From Chloroflexota bacterium (GTDB lineage: Bacteria; Chloroflexota; Dehalococcoidia; Lucifugimonadales; UBA3495), in contig JADFFS010000009.1 of assembly GCA_022568195.1 (NCBI GenBank), positions 1 through 46,804 of the forward strand: 46,804 nt of DNA, read 5' to 3'. Within the stretch, counting starts at the first letter, position 1, and every line of letters starts with the position of its first letter. The position numbers and the translations under genes are program-made. This document shows, piece by piece, positions 18,332-28,600 of this stretch. The notes beneath the pieces are model-generated. The model ran no database searches and was not told where the DNA came from. It saw only the letters and a program-made list of their open reading frames with translations.

Positions 18332-18400
18332 GGCTTGCGGGTGGGGAAAGGGTTAGAGGCGGCTTATTCGCAGGCATGGCCCTCGTGCTAGACTGGCGCC

Positions 18401-19642
18401 ATGAGTTTCGCCGCGGACCTGCACCTCCATTCCCGCTACGCCTACGCCTGCAGCAAGAACTTGTCCCTGGAGAACATGGCCACTTGGGCCAAGCTCAAGG
18501 GGCTCGACCTGCTGGCCACGGGGGACTTCACCCATCCCATGTGGCGGCAGGAGTTGCGGCAAAAATTGGAAATGGTTTCTGGAGGGCTGTTCGTCTTCCA
18601 AGGGGTCCGATTCGTCCTGGGTACCGAGGTAAGCTGCGTTTACTCCCAGGGAGGCCGAGCCAGACGAGTCCACGTGTTGCTGTTGGCCCCAGATTTCGCC
18701 ACCGTGGACCGGCTTTGCCTGGCCCTGGGCGAAGGCGGCAGCAAGCTGGAAGGGGACGGCCGGCCTACTCTCCGGATGTCTGCCCGGGACTTCACTGCCA
18801 TGGCGCTGGAGATCAATCCTGAATGTATTGTCATACCGGCCCACGTGTGGACGCCTTGGTATGGGATGTTCGGGTCCAAATCAGGATTCGATAGTTTGGA
18901 AGAGTGCTTTCTGGATATGGCCCCACGAATCCGCGCCGTGGAAACCGGTCTTTCCAGTGATCCGGCCATGAACTGGGCAATCCCCGAGCTAGAGGACCGG
19001 GCCATTGTGTCTTTCTCCGACGCCCACTCCCTGCCCAAGATGGGCCGTGAGGTCACCGTCTTCGAGGGTGACCTCAGCTACCCAGGGTTGGCCCAAGCCC
19101 TGGCAACAAACGGGGTGGCCTATACGGTGGAGTTCTATCCGGAGGAAGGCAAATACCACTACAGCGGGCACCGGAAATGCGGGGTTCGCCTTTCTCCCGA
19201 GGACATCCGGCGGATGGGGACCAGGTGCCCCAGCTGCGGCCGGCCCCTCACCTTGGGGGTATTGCACCAGATCCGGCAGGCCTCCTGCCTGTCCGCCGGC
19301 ATGAGTGACGCCCTGATAGATGGTGATGGGTTCATTCGGTCGGCCAGGGGACGGCCCCCCTTCATGCGGCTTGTTCCCCTATTGGAGATAATCGCCGAAA
19401 ACTTGGGCCGCGGTACAGCCAGCAAGGGCGTGCAGCAGGAGTACCTGCATGTGGTGCGCGAGCTGGGCGGAGAGTTGCGCGTGTTGGCCCACGCAGGGGC
19501 CGCTGACCTGGAAGCGGCGGCCGGGGAACGCATAGCCCAAGGGATCCTGAAAGCCAGGCTGGGGGACGTAACGGTGGAACCTGGGTACGATGGGGTGTAC
19601 GGAACGGTGCGGGTGTGGCCCGATGCACCCCCAACGCGGTAG
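18401..19642 (+). CDS. Endonuclease Q-like PHP-domain nuclease
   Basis: 'ADLHLHSRYAYACSKNLSLENMATWAKLKGLDLLATGDFTHP', 'IVIPAHVWTPWYGMFGSKSGFDS', 'FSDAHSLPKMGREVTVFEG', Cys4-type 'KCGVRLSPEDIRRMGTRCPSCGRPLTLGVL'. Confidence 0.88.
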   Translation: MSFAADLHLHSRYAYACSKNLSLENMATWAKLKGLDLLATGDFTHPMWRQELRQKLEMVSGGLFVFQGVRFVLGTEVSCVYSQGGRARRVHVLLLAPDFATVDRLCLALGEGGSKLEGDGRPTLRMSARDFTAMALEINPECIVIPAHVWTPWYGMFGSKSGFDSLEECFLDMAPRIRAVETGLSSDPAMNWAIPELEDRAIVSFSDAHSLPKMGREVTVFEGDLSYPGLAQALATNGVAYTVEFYPEEGKYHYSGHRKCGVRLSPEDIRRMGTRCPSCGRPLTLGVLHQIRQASCLSAGMSDALIDGDGFIRSARGRPPFMRLVPLLEIIAENLGRGTASKGVQQEYLHVVRELGGELRVLAHAGAADLEAAAGERIAQGILKARLGDVTVEPGYDGVYGTVRVWPDAPPTR

Positions 19643-19686
19643 TCAGCTATCAGCCTTCAGCTTTCAGCCTGACCGCTGATAGCTGA
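19643..19686. repeat. TCAGCTATCAGC inverted repeat between convergent genes
   Basis: TCAGCTATCAGC (19643-19654) and GCTGATAGCTGA (19675-19686), perfect 12-bp arms. Confidence 0.75.
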
Positions 19687-21735
19687 ACGCTCGGCCCCCA
19701 ACACCAGCCGGTGTGCTCGCTTGGTGGACGGGTCGTAAATAGCCACGCGTACCCGGTCTCCGACTTGGAGGTCCTGCAGTCGAAGGCCCCTTTGGCCCCG
19801 CCGGGAAATTTTCGGTGGCCTTGAGTCGGGGAACATTAGCCGCACTGTCTCCCCGCTTCGCGTGGTGATGGTAATCGCGCGGTCGTCTCTGCCGATCGCG
19901 GTTATTTCACCCCTGGTCTGAGAGATGTGGGTGGGTTCTAGGAAAAGGCGCAGCGCCCGCCCGGAGATCGGGTCATAAAAGCCGTTCTTGATTCTTAGCC
20001 CCTCCACGATGCCATCGGGGCCGGCCTGGAGTTTAAACCCGGGCGCCTGGTTGAGCTGATTCAATTGCGTGTCGCCGTCGATGGTCAGCGTCACAATTTC
20101 CAATTTGCTGGTTAGTACTGTGACCTGGACCGGTTGGCCGTCCTTCCGCGGAAGGATTACGCCCCTAATAATCCCCCGGATGGGGGCTGGATTGGGAGAC
20201 CTTAGGCTTAGCAAATCCAGGGCGGGCGCCCCGATGCTATCGGGGAAGTAGCGGGAGTTGGCGCGAACCCTGTCGCCCAACCGCACCTCGTTTATTGAAA
20301 CCTGCCGCCCGTCGCGCCGGATCACCGTATCTTCGGTCCGGGAAAATGTCTGGATTTGGCCTTCCCTGGTCATGATGGACAGGTTGCCGGTTGCGACTTT
20401 TGACACGAAACTATGAACTATGCCCGAGACGAACTTCCGGCCGGTGGTTTCCACAAGAGTGTCCAACTCGGCTAGTTCCAGGGACGCCGGGTCGAAGATG
20501 GCCGTGACCTGTTGGTCCAAGAAATCCCTTCCCACGCTGGTGGGACGTCCGGCGCCCAGGATTAAGCTTTTCTCAGATAGCGTTAGGACCACGGTGCTGC
20601 CGGTTGCCGAATCCTGGATGGTGATTCGCTGGGGTCCAGTGGCTGCCAGGTCCAAACCCGTGACGGCGCCGGTGATTTCGCCAGGGTCGTCTATGGACAA
20701 CAGGGACAACAGCGCCCGGGCAGATTGGCGCGACAACGTTTCTCCCGGCAGGACTTGAATTTGGGAAGCGGACCGGTTTTCCAGGTCGTAACGAACGATC
20801 ACCCGGCTGGCCAAGTCCAATTGGGAGAACCCGATACTTCTGCCCCGGAAATTGATGCCGGTCTCGCGGGAGACCGCCACTTCCACCGCGGGCAGACCCT
20901 TAGGTTGTACGGTTATCCTGCGCAGGTCTTGGTCGATGGACGTGACCAATCCTGAAACCTGGGCCGAAATAGGACCGGCATTGAACCTTCGCAGGCTCTC
21001 ACCGTAGGTATCCCGCGCCGCCTGTAGCGCCTGTTGGAGTTGGGCCTGTTCGGTTGGAGAAGCTTGCTGTGACAGCCGTCCCAGTACGGTTAAATGGCGG
21101 GAGCTGTGGTCGGCCAATCGTTGCCGCAGTGCCGCCAGCTTGGATTCCTCATTGGAATCCTCCGCTTGCTCCAGGGCAGCGCGGATCCGGCCCAGAGTCT
21201 TTAAAGCCGGTTGCAGCGCCGTGATCAGCAGAGTCCCGGATTCTGGGTCCTGGTCCAGCACGGCGGTAACTAATTCGCCGGGGCGAATCGTTTCGAGGCC
21301 GGTCAAAGCCGTGGCGGAGATTTGCCTTCCCTGGCCGTCCCTGATGGTCAGCCCCCAATCCTCCACCACCGAGGTCACAACCCCGGTGAAGTGGCGAGAA
21401 CGCACGGGCCGACTCGGCTTGACTAGGATACTGATCGCCCTGCCATCGGACACTAGGACCGCCACGTGGTCGCCGGGAGCAAGGTCCTCCACCGACGATC
21501 CATCTCGGCCCGGCATGCGCACCGTGGTTGCCTCGGTGGCGCTGAACTCCACCAAGCCGGACTCGGTTTTCAGGGTGATGTCCGTCTCTCCGGCCACGGC
21601 CCGTGGGTGATTGCCGGATACTTCGGTCACCGTGCCAAACAGTCCTATCCGTGGGGATTGCCCCGGTCCGGCGGCGTGAACCTGGCCAGCCAGAGTCACC
21701 GCCAAAATGATTGCGATAATTCCAAGTTTGGCCAT
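19657..21735 (-). CDS. Secreted multi-module protein with DUF5666-like beta repeats
   Basis: Signal peptide 'MAKLGIIAIILAVTLAGQVHAAG'; repeated units 'GxVTSV...LTI(R/Q)...G......T.......L.PGdxVxv' across 692 aa. Confidence 0.65.
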   Translation of the reverse strand: MAKLGIIAIILAVTLAGQVHAAGPGQSPRIGLFGTVTEVSGNHPRAVAGETDITLKTESGLVEFSATEATTVRMPGRDGSSVEDLAPGDHVAVLVSDGRAISILVKPSRPVRSRHFTGVVTSVVEDWGLTIRDGQGRQISATALTGLETIRPGELVTAVLDQDPESGTLLITALQPALKTLGRIRAALEQAEDSNEESKLAALRQRLADHSSRHLTVLGRLSQQASPTEQAQLQQALQAARDTYGESLRRFNAGPISAQVSGLVTSIDQDLRRITVQPKGLPAVEVAVSRETGINFRGRSIGFSQLDLASRVIVRYDLENRSASQIQVLPGETLSRQSARALLSLLSIDDPGEITGAVTGLDLAATGPQRITIQDSATGSTVVLTLSEKSLILGAGRPTSVGRDFLDQQVTAIFDPASLELAELDTLVETTGRKFVSGIVHSFVSKVATGNLSIMTREGQIQTFSRTEDTVIRRDGRQVSINEVRLGDRVRANSRYFPDSIGAPALDLLSLRSPNPAPIRGIIRGVILPRKDGQPVQVTVLTSKLEIVTLTIDGDTQLNQLNQAPGFKLQAGPDGIVEGLRIKNGFYDPISGRALRLFLEPTHISQTRGEITAIGRDDRAITITTRSGETVRLMFPDSRPPKISRRGQRGLRLQDLQVGDRVRVAIYDPSTKRAHRLVLGAERSAISGQAES
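20229..20245. repeat. CCCCGAT-N3-ATCGGGG palindrome copy (inside CDS)
   Basis: ccccgatgctatcgggg within the 692-aa ORF (encodes ..PDSIGA..). Confidence 0.8.
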
Positions 21736-21782
21736 TCAATAGCCTCCCGTTTCGATAGCCACCATCTAAGCGAGGTCGGTAA

Positions 21783-22424
21783 TCATGGGTTGGTGACCAA
21801 AAGCGGCCGCCCTCCCGGAATAAAGATCACCGTGCGGACCACCGACTGCTGTTCCCCGGTGATGGAGGTGGCGATTATCTCGATGGCCAGGGGATTCTCT
21901 TCCGGCGATATATATACCTCAATGGAGAACCTGCCGTCCGCCTCGGGAGTCACCAGGTCGCCATTCACGCTGAGTGTGGCGTCGGGGGACGTGAGTCCGG
22001 CTACAGTGACTGTGTCGCTGGCAACTATCATGTCTCCCCCGGGAGACGTAACTTCAAGCAGCAGCCCGGGCGTCGGTGCGATCGGGGTTGGAGATGGCAC
22101 CGTCGTAGCGGCCCGCGGGCCGGGTAATGGCGCCGGTGTGGGGAGCAGCGGGGGCGGCAGCGTAGCGGTAGGAGTCGTGGCTAAACCAGTGACTGTTGGG
22201 GAAGGCGCCGGTGTCGCTGTCGGCCTGGGCGAAGCGATGGGTTTGAGGGTCGCCGTGGGCTGGGGCAGTGGGGTGGCGGATACCGGAGCGGCATCCGACG
22301 GTGGTAACGTCGCTGTGGGAGAAATGGTGACATCTTGGCCCCCACAAGCTGCGGCCAAGGAAAGTAGCCCCACCCCGATGCAAATCGGGGCCAGCCACCT
22401 GCTGGGCAAGGTTCTAACCCACAT
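21783..22424 (-). CDS. Lipoprotein with Pro/Thr-rich linker and Ig-like C-terminal domain
   Basis: 'MWVRTLPSRWLAPICIGVGLLSLAAACGG' lipobox; long (P/T/A) linker; 'LLLEVTSPGGDMIVASDTVTVAGLTSPDATLSVNG'; ATG 22424 with GGGGAG upstream. Confidence 0.75.
   Translation of the reverse strand: MWVRTLPSRWLAPICIGVGLLSLAAACGGQDVTISPTATLPPSDAAPVSATPLPQPTATLKPIASPRPTATPAPSPTVTGLATTPTATLPPPLLPTPAPLPGPRAATTVPSPTPIAPTPGLLLEVTSPGGDMIVASDTVTVAGLTSPDATLSVNGDLVTPEADGRFSIEVYISPEENPLAIEIIATSITGEQQSVVRTVIFIPGGRPLLVTNP
22373..22390. repeat. CCCCGAT-N-ATCGGGG palindrome copy (inside CDS)
   Basis: ccccgatgcaaatcgggg within the signal-peptide region of the lipoprotein gene. Confidence 0.75.
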
Positions 22425-22616
22425 CCCCGCTCCCCAGTAGCCGAAGCTACTAACCTCCCTTGGCGAACCCACAATTTGTTTTGAAACGACCTCAGAGGTC
22501 TTACAGTATAAATGATTATAGAGCGGTACGCGTAGCTGGCGGCGCGACGAGTTATATTAAAATCGGTCGCGATATGCTAGAATGTCCGCACCTTAAATCG
22601 GAATATTGCCGTTCAA

Positions 22617-23270
22617 ATGGACGTTATTCTCAGGCGCCTCCGAGCCGAGGATATCAGCCAGGTAGTCGAGATCGAACGAGAAGCGTTCTCTCCCCTCTGG
22701 GCTAGCACCCCCTTCAAACGCGAATTGAATAACCGCTACGCCAATTACCTGGTGGCTTGTCCCGACGCAGAGGTTGTGGAACACCCTGCCCCTCCCAAAG
22801 AGATAAAGGCAGATAGCCCTGTATCTCTGTGGGCTCGCTTGGCCAAGGGCGCTGGACGGTTGGTTGGGCGCGCACAGGGTGACAGTGCCCCCCAACCTCT
22901 CATAGCAGGCTACGTGAGCGTTTGGTACCAAGGAGAATCGGCCCACATTACCGAGATTGCTGTCCGGGAACATTTGCGCGGCAACGGAATCGGCGAGTTG
23001 TTGCTTATTGGGTCTCTTACCGCTGCGGTGGAATACGGCTCTCAAGTGATGACCTTGGAAGTCCGGGTTTCAAACTTCATCGCCCAACGTCTTTACGAAA
23101 AATACGATTTTAAGTCGGTGGCGATTCGCAAGGGATATTACTCTGATAACCGGGAAGATGCGGCGGTCATGACCACCAGCCCGATCCACAGTGATGAATA
23201 TCAGACCATGTTCCACGATCTGCAAGAGGCTTACCGTACCCGGTGGCGGGAGATCTCAATCCAGGAATGA
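22617..23270 (+). CDS. rimI: RimI-like GNAT N-acetyltransferase
   Basis: 'ILRRLRAEDISQVVEIEREAFSPLWASTPFKREL', 'ITEIAVREHLRGNGIGELLL', 'LEVRVSNFIAQRLYEKYDFKSVAIRKGYYSDNREDAAVM'. Confidence 0.9.
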   Translation: MDVILRRLRAEDISQVVEIEREAFSPLWASTPFKRELNNRYANYLVACPDAEVVEHPAPPKEIKADSPVSLWARLAKGAGRLVGRAQGDSAPQPLIAGYVSVWYQGESAHITEIAVREHLRGNGIGELLLIGSLTAAVEYGSQVMTLEVRVSNFIAQRLYEKYDFKSVAIRKGYYSDNREDAAVMTTSPIHSDEYQTMFHDLQEAYRTRWREISIQE

Positions 23271-23386
23271 GACGATTTTGCCCGGTTTAAACACGGCGCG
23301 GGGGCGCAATACCCAGCGGTGCCCAGCTTGGAAACGGCTCTCGTTGTGAGTTTCCCCCATTTTATGCTGGATGAACGGCCTCTCCG

Positions 23387-23412
23387 ACATCAGTCGCTTC
23401 GATGACTGATGT
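23387..23412. other. Intergenic hairpin
   Basis: ACATCAGTC-gcttcgat-GACTGATGT, 9-bp perfect stem, no T-tract. Confidence 0.4.
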
Positions 23413-23466
23413 TGACCACCGGAAATCTCATTGGTAGAATGGCTCAGGCGGCGAATGGCCACGCGG

Positions 23467-23483
23467 CCCCGATCGCATCGGGG
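23467..23483. repeat. CCCCGAT-N3-ATCGGGG palindrome copy
   Basis: ccccgatcgcatcgggg upstream of coaE. Confidence 0.8.
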
Positions 23484-23540
23484 CGATGCCGCGGAAGGAT
23501 TGGATGCCGCTGAGTAGGGAGGGTTAACGAACCTGGACCC

Positions 23541-24152
23541 ATGTTGGTGATAGGCTTAACTGGCAGCATAGGAACGGGCAAAAGCGAGGTGTCTCGAATG
23601 CTGCAGTCGCTGGGAGCGGAGATTATAGACGCTGATCAGGTCGGGCACGAGGCCTATACCCCCAACTCCGAAAGCTGGCAAGAGGTAGTAAAGACCTTCG
23701 GCGAGGAGATTCTGCAACCCGGTGGCGAAATCGACCGGCGAAAACTGGGCAGCCTAGTTTTTTCCGATCCCGAAGAGTTAGCAAAACTCAACGGGATCAT
23801 GCACCCGCGCATGGCGCGGATGGTAGCCGACAAGTTAGAGGCCTTCCGGGGGGAGGGCGTGGAAGTGGTGGTTGTGGAGGCAGCATTGTTGTTCGAGGCC
23901 GGATGGGACTCCCTGGTGGATGAAGTCTGGGCGACCGATTCTGCTGTGGACACTGTCGTCCAACGGCTGCGGGACCGCAACGGGATGACCGAGGAAGAAG
24001 TCCTCAAGCGCATCGGCTCCCAGATGGACCGGGAAGAGCGCCTGGAGCGCGCGGACTTGGTGGTTGACAATTCGGGAGATGTGGACACTTTGGAGTCCAC
24101 GGTGCAGTCCCTTTGGGAAAACAGAGTTAACGGAAGGATTGAGCGAGGGTAA
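23541..24152 (+). CDS. coaE: Dephospho-CoA kinase
   Basis: '[37 protein letters not shown]', '[12 protein letters not shown]', '[22 protein letters not shown]'. Confidence 0.93.
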   Translation: MLVIGLTGSIGTGKSEVSRMLQSLGAEIIDADQVGHEAYTPNSESWQEVVKTFGEEILQPGGEIDRRKLGSLVFSDPEELAKLNGIMHPRMARMVADKLEAFRGEGVEVVVVEAALLFEAGWDSLVDEVWATDSAVDTVVQRLRDRNGMTEEEVLKRIGSQMDREERLERADLVVDNSGDVDTLESTVQSLWENRVNGRIERG

Positions 24153-25045
24153 TGGTAGAAACCGATCAGCCATCGTATAAAGAATACGCAATCGAAGAAT
24201 TTTTAGTCCGTGACGAGCCCTATTATGTTCCCATCGGCGATGAGTTGGAAATTTTCACGGCGGCCTATCGTCAGCATCTTCCAGTATTGCTAAAAGGCCC
24301 CACCGGTTGCGGCAAGACCCGCTTTGTGGAATACATGGCCTGGCAGCTGGGGCGGCCCCTGACCGTGATGGGGGACAAAGGAGAGCAGGACTTGGGGGAA
24401 GGGGAGGTCCGGGTGCCTCTGGTAACCATCGCCTGCCACGAAGACCTGACGGCCAGCGATTTGGTGGGACGTTACCTGCTGGATGCTAACGGAACACGCT
24501 GGATCGACGGCCCCATGACCCGGGCGGTTAAAAACGGCGCGATCCTGTATCTGGACGAAGTGGTGGAAGCACGGAAAGACACCACCGTGTTGATCCATCC
24601 ATTGACCGACCACCGGCGTATTCTACCTATAGAGAAAACGGGCACGATTATTGAAGCCGACGACCGGTTTCTGCTGTGTATTTCCTACAACCCCGGTTAC
24701 CAGAGCGCCCTGAAAGACTTGAAGCACAGCACCAGGCAGCGGTTCATCTCCATCGAGTTCAACTATCCTCCCCACGACATCGAAGTGGGGATCGTGCAAC
24801 GGGAGTCGGGGTGCAACGCCGATCAAGCCGATTCCTTGTGCAAGCTTGGGGAGAAGATCCGCAACCTGCGGGAACACGGTCTTCAGGAAGGGGCCAGCAC
24901 CCGCCTCTTGATCTACGCCGGCCGCTTGATGACCGAGGGGATCTCGGCCCGGCGAGCCTGCCAAGTGGCGATCGTCTGGACCTTGACCGATGAGCCCGAG
25001 CTACAGCGTAGTATCGAAGAGGTGGTCTCCTCTATATTTGAATAG
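24152..25045 (+). CDS. MoxR/CbbQ-NorQ-type AAA+ ATPase
   Basis: Walker A '[18 protein letters not shown]', Walker B '[27 protein letters not shown]', '[26 protein letters not shown]'; start overlaps the coaE stop by 1 nt (TAATG). Confidence 0.92.
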   Translation: MVETDQPSYKEYAIEEFLVRDEPYYVPIGDELEIFTAAYRQHLPVLLKGPTGCGKTRFVEYMAWQLGRPLTVMGDKGEQDLGEGEVRVPLVTIACHEDLTASDLVGRYLLDANGTRWIDGPMTRAVKNGAILYLDEVVEARKDTTVLIHPLTDHRRILPIEKTGTIIEADDRFLLCISYNPGYQSALKDLKHSTRQRFISIEFNYPPHDIEVGIVQRESGCNADQADSLCKLGEKIRNLREHGLQEGASTRLLIYAGRLMTEGISARRACQVAIVWTLTDEPELQRSIEEVVSSIFE

Positions 25046-25047
25046 AG

Positions 25048-25641
25048 GTGTCGATGGTCATATCCCCTCCGGACCTTTTGAACAGAGTATTGGCCCACCG
25101 TACTAAGAAAACGGTGGGCGACTCTTCTCTAACGCCCGCCTCGGTGTTGCTGCTGCTCTACCCCAAAGACGGTGAGTACTGTATTCTGCTTAACAAACGG
25201 TCCGAACACGTCGAGCATCACAAGGGTGAGATTTCGTTGCCCGGCGGGGCCAGAGACCCAGAAGACCGGGACTCGTTGGAAACCGCCCTGCGGGAGACGG
25301 AAGAGGAAATGGGTATCCAGCGGGGCGACGTTACCGTCCTGGGTCAACTGGACGAAGTAGTCACCAGGAGCCGGTTCCTGGTTCAGGTTTTCGCGGGAAC
25401 CATTGAGTATCCTTACCAATTTAAACCCAGTGCAATCGAAATAGCCGAGGTGCTGGAAGTACCAATTTCAGCCTTGAGGGACCCAGCCAACGTGCGGGTT
25501 GAGACCCACTTGGAAAATGGCACGTCGGTTACCAGCTACGCCTATGCCTACAACCAGCACTTGATCTACGGCGCCACCGCGAAAATCCTCCAGCAGTTAC
25601 TCGAGCTTTTGGAGGAAGGGCAAGCAAAGGAGGAACAATAA
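25048..25641 (+). CDS. NUDIX hydrolase (CoA pyrophosphatase-like)
   Basis: 'SLPGGARDPEDRDSLETALRETEEEMGIQ' Nudix box; 'LLNKRSEHVEHHKGEISLPGG'. Confidence 0.88.
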   Translation: MSMVISPPDLLNRVLAHRTKKTVGDSSLTPASVLLLLYPKDGEYCILLNKRSEHVEHHKGEISLPGGARDPEDRDSLETALRETEEEMGIQRGDVTVLGQLDEVVTRSRFLVQVFAGTIEYPYQFKPSAIEIAEVLEVPISALRDPANVRVETHLENGTSVTSYAYAYNQHLIYGATAKILQQLLELLEEGQAKEEQ

Positions 25642-25642
25642 G

Positions 25643-28600
25643 TTGAGTACTGCTCCTCTACCTGAAGTAGAATCCGAGCTCGCCAAACTACCTCCGGCTG
25701 TTTTGGAAGCCTACCGGGAGGCTGCGGAAGCAATTAAATCAGCGTTCGGCGAAGAGGAGCTGGCCGTCTGGGCTAAAGAGGGTCTGGCCATTGGTACTCA
25801 GACCGTGCGCTCCTGGGAATCGGCGGTTGAGTTTTACAAGGTTGGCCCTCAGGTAGCTCGATTCCTGTCCTTTCCCTCCTTTATGCAATGGGCCCGCTGC
25901 GGCACCTATCTGGCCCAGGACTCACCCACCCTGGCGGTGGCTTTCTTCCGGGCCAGTTCTTCTATCGTGCCCAACCTGCGGCCCCAGTACATTCCCCGGT
26001 GGGCGGGCTTGGGCCGTAGCCTGTACAAAGGGACCTGGAAGTCCAGCACCCTGGCCGCCAAATTCTTTGAAGTTAGCCCGGACTTGGTGCGGAGCCTGCC
26101 GTTTTGGGACGTGGAAGTGTTCGCTTCCCTGGTGGAATCTCTGTCCTACAAGTCCTACGACGTGGCGGCCGAATGCTTGGTCTTGGGCCGAGACGTGCTG
26201 CCAGCCATGGGGCGGGAGCGGGAGGCATTTCTGTCAATGGCCCGCGCCCTGATCGACGGGAGTTGGCGGGAGGTCAAGACCTGCCTGGAACTGGTGCCCC
26301 GGGCCTTGCAGCAGGTGGATGAAAACCAGACGGGCCGGTTTTTGAAGCTGGGAGAGCGGCTGGCCAAGGTAGGGTTGAAAGACATCTCTCGCTTCATGTC
26401 CGATGGCACCCAGGCCCTGAGCCGGGTCCCCCAAGGCTCCCAGGGATACATCTTGGACTTGTGTGAGACATTGCTGGCGGTCTCCCCCGAGGCCGTCCCT
26501 CCTTTCTTGAAGAGCCTCACCGACGTTCTGGACCGCATCACCATCAGCCAGCTAGACACCTGGTTTGGCCACGGCGTAGCGTTGCTGAAAGACAATCCGG
26601 AGAGCGGGATTGCTTTCTTTAAGGTCGAGTCCAACACCTCGGTATCCATTCTGGAAACTCTGTCCTCGAGCCTGGAGTTGGACCGGGTTAAAGGCATCAT
26701 CCGTCTGTATTGCAGCGCGCTTTCCGGTACCGGTATTGACGTGCTAAACACCAAGGAGTTGGTGCGCAAGAACATCGGCTGGATCGACGAGGACACGGCC
26801 TCCACCGACGGGACCAAGGTCTTCCTTCCTCCCATAGTCGACCACTATCCCAGCAAAGAGGAGAACTTCTCCTGGTTTAAGGTGGTGTCCACCCACCAGG
26901 TGGGTCACCTCGAATTCGGCAGCTTTGAGTTTGAGTTCGATATCCCTCCGACGCTGTTTACCGACCGCCGCCACGACCTGGAAAAAGAGGTCCTTGAGAA
27001 ACGGGTGGCCATAGAAGCCGCACAGGAAACGGTGCAGGAAGCAGATCATGAAATGGAAGCCGAGGATGGGGGCGGGCAGGCTGCCGCCTTTACCGACATC
27101 GGCCGGTTCCTCCACTTGTTCGACAACCGGCGGCTGGTGTTCGACCTTTTCACGGTGCTGGAAGACTGCCGCTTGGACTACCGCATCAAGGTGGAGTACC
27201 CGGGGATAAAAGTCGCCGCCCGCCGCGTAGAGGGCGACGCTTTGGCGAGCCGCCCCAAGATCGAAGAGCTGGGCCTGCAGGAAGCCATGATGGAGCTGCT
27301 CGTTCACATGAGTCTGGAGCAGTTCACCGAATTGCCGGTGCCCCAGGAGTACAAAGAGGCCGCGGAAATGCTGGCCAGGATCCTGCACCTGCTACGCAAC
27401 GCCCAGGCCACGGTAGAGGACACCGCCGAGGCCTCCTTGAGGGCCTACGAGATCATCTCGCGCCTACAGAACGAGACTCAGCCGGAAGATGAATGGCAGC
27501 CCGAAGACCTGGAGAACCCCGGCGAATTCTCCGAGGAGGAGTACGAAGCCCTGATCGACAAGCTCCAAGCGGGCATGGACGCCTCGGGCGAGAGCGGAGA
27601 AGGGGAGTCCTACGATTCTCCGGAACCGGTGGACTACCGGGGCGACTTCAAGCCGGAGATGGTCCAGATTCTTACCAGGCTACAATCGGACCAAGGCGAG
27701 GACGGTGAAGGCCAGCCGATCTCTAAAGAGATGTTGGAGCAGTTGTTGCAGGAAACCTCCGAGCTGGAGCTGGATGCCGAACAAGGCGACATCAACAACA
27801 GCATGAGCCAGTTCGCCCAAAATCTAATGAAGGAAGCAGGGACTCCCCCACCCAACTCCCAGCCAGGACAGGGCTACGGTCCCCTCCTCCATGACGACGA
27901 CCAAGGTGGGGAGTTGGAGTCGCGGGAGCCCAGCACCTACGTTTACGATGAGTGGGACTTCCGGGCTGGGGACTACAAGCCCCGTTGGTGCATCGTCAAG
28001 GAAAAGCAGCTGGAAGAGGGCGATACCCTCTTCTACAACGACGCACTAAAGAACTACACGGTGCTTGCCAACCACATCAGGCGCCAGTTCGAGCTCATCA
28101 TGCCCGAGAACTTCAAGAAGATTTACCGCCTGAACGACGGAGAGGACATCGACTTGAACGCCGCCCTGGAAGCATGGTGCGACCTGAAAATGGGGGTTCC
28201 GCCGGACGAAAAGATCTACTGGCAGCGCAACCGGCAACGGCGGGACGTGGCCGTGGTGTTCCTGTTGGACATGAGCGCGTCCACCGCCGAAGCCATCGAC
28301 GAAGGCCGCCAGATGGTGGACGACCGGGACGCGCCCGACGACCCTGTGGAGTATATGGTCTGGCTGCGCCGGCGCCGTGAGGGCCTGGTACGCCGGAACT
28401 ACAAGCGGATCATCGACCTGGAAAAAGAGAGTACCGCCCTGCTGATTCAAGCCTTGGAGTCCATCGGCGACACCTACGGCATCTACGGCTTCTCCGGCTA
28501 CGGCAGGGAGAACGTGGAGTTCTACGTTATCAAGGACATCAACGAAAGCTTCAGCGACCGGATTAAACGCCGCATCGACAAAATCACTCCCTTACATGCC

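Noticed and set aside
22491-22519. TTGAAA-N17-GATTAT as a promoter upstream of rimI
   Set aside because: Plausible spacing but a weak -10 in an AT-richer patch; not reported as a feature without TSS data.
26155-27388. Minus-strand ORFs of 226 and 214 aa
   Set aside because: Antisense to the 1095-aa VWA gene; no domain signature.
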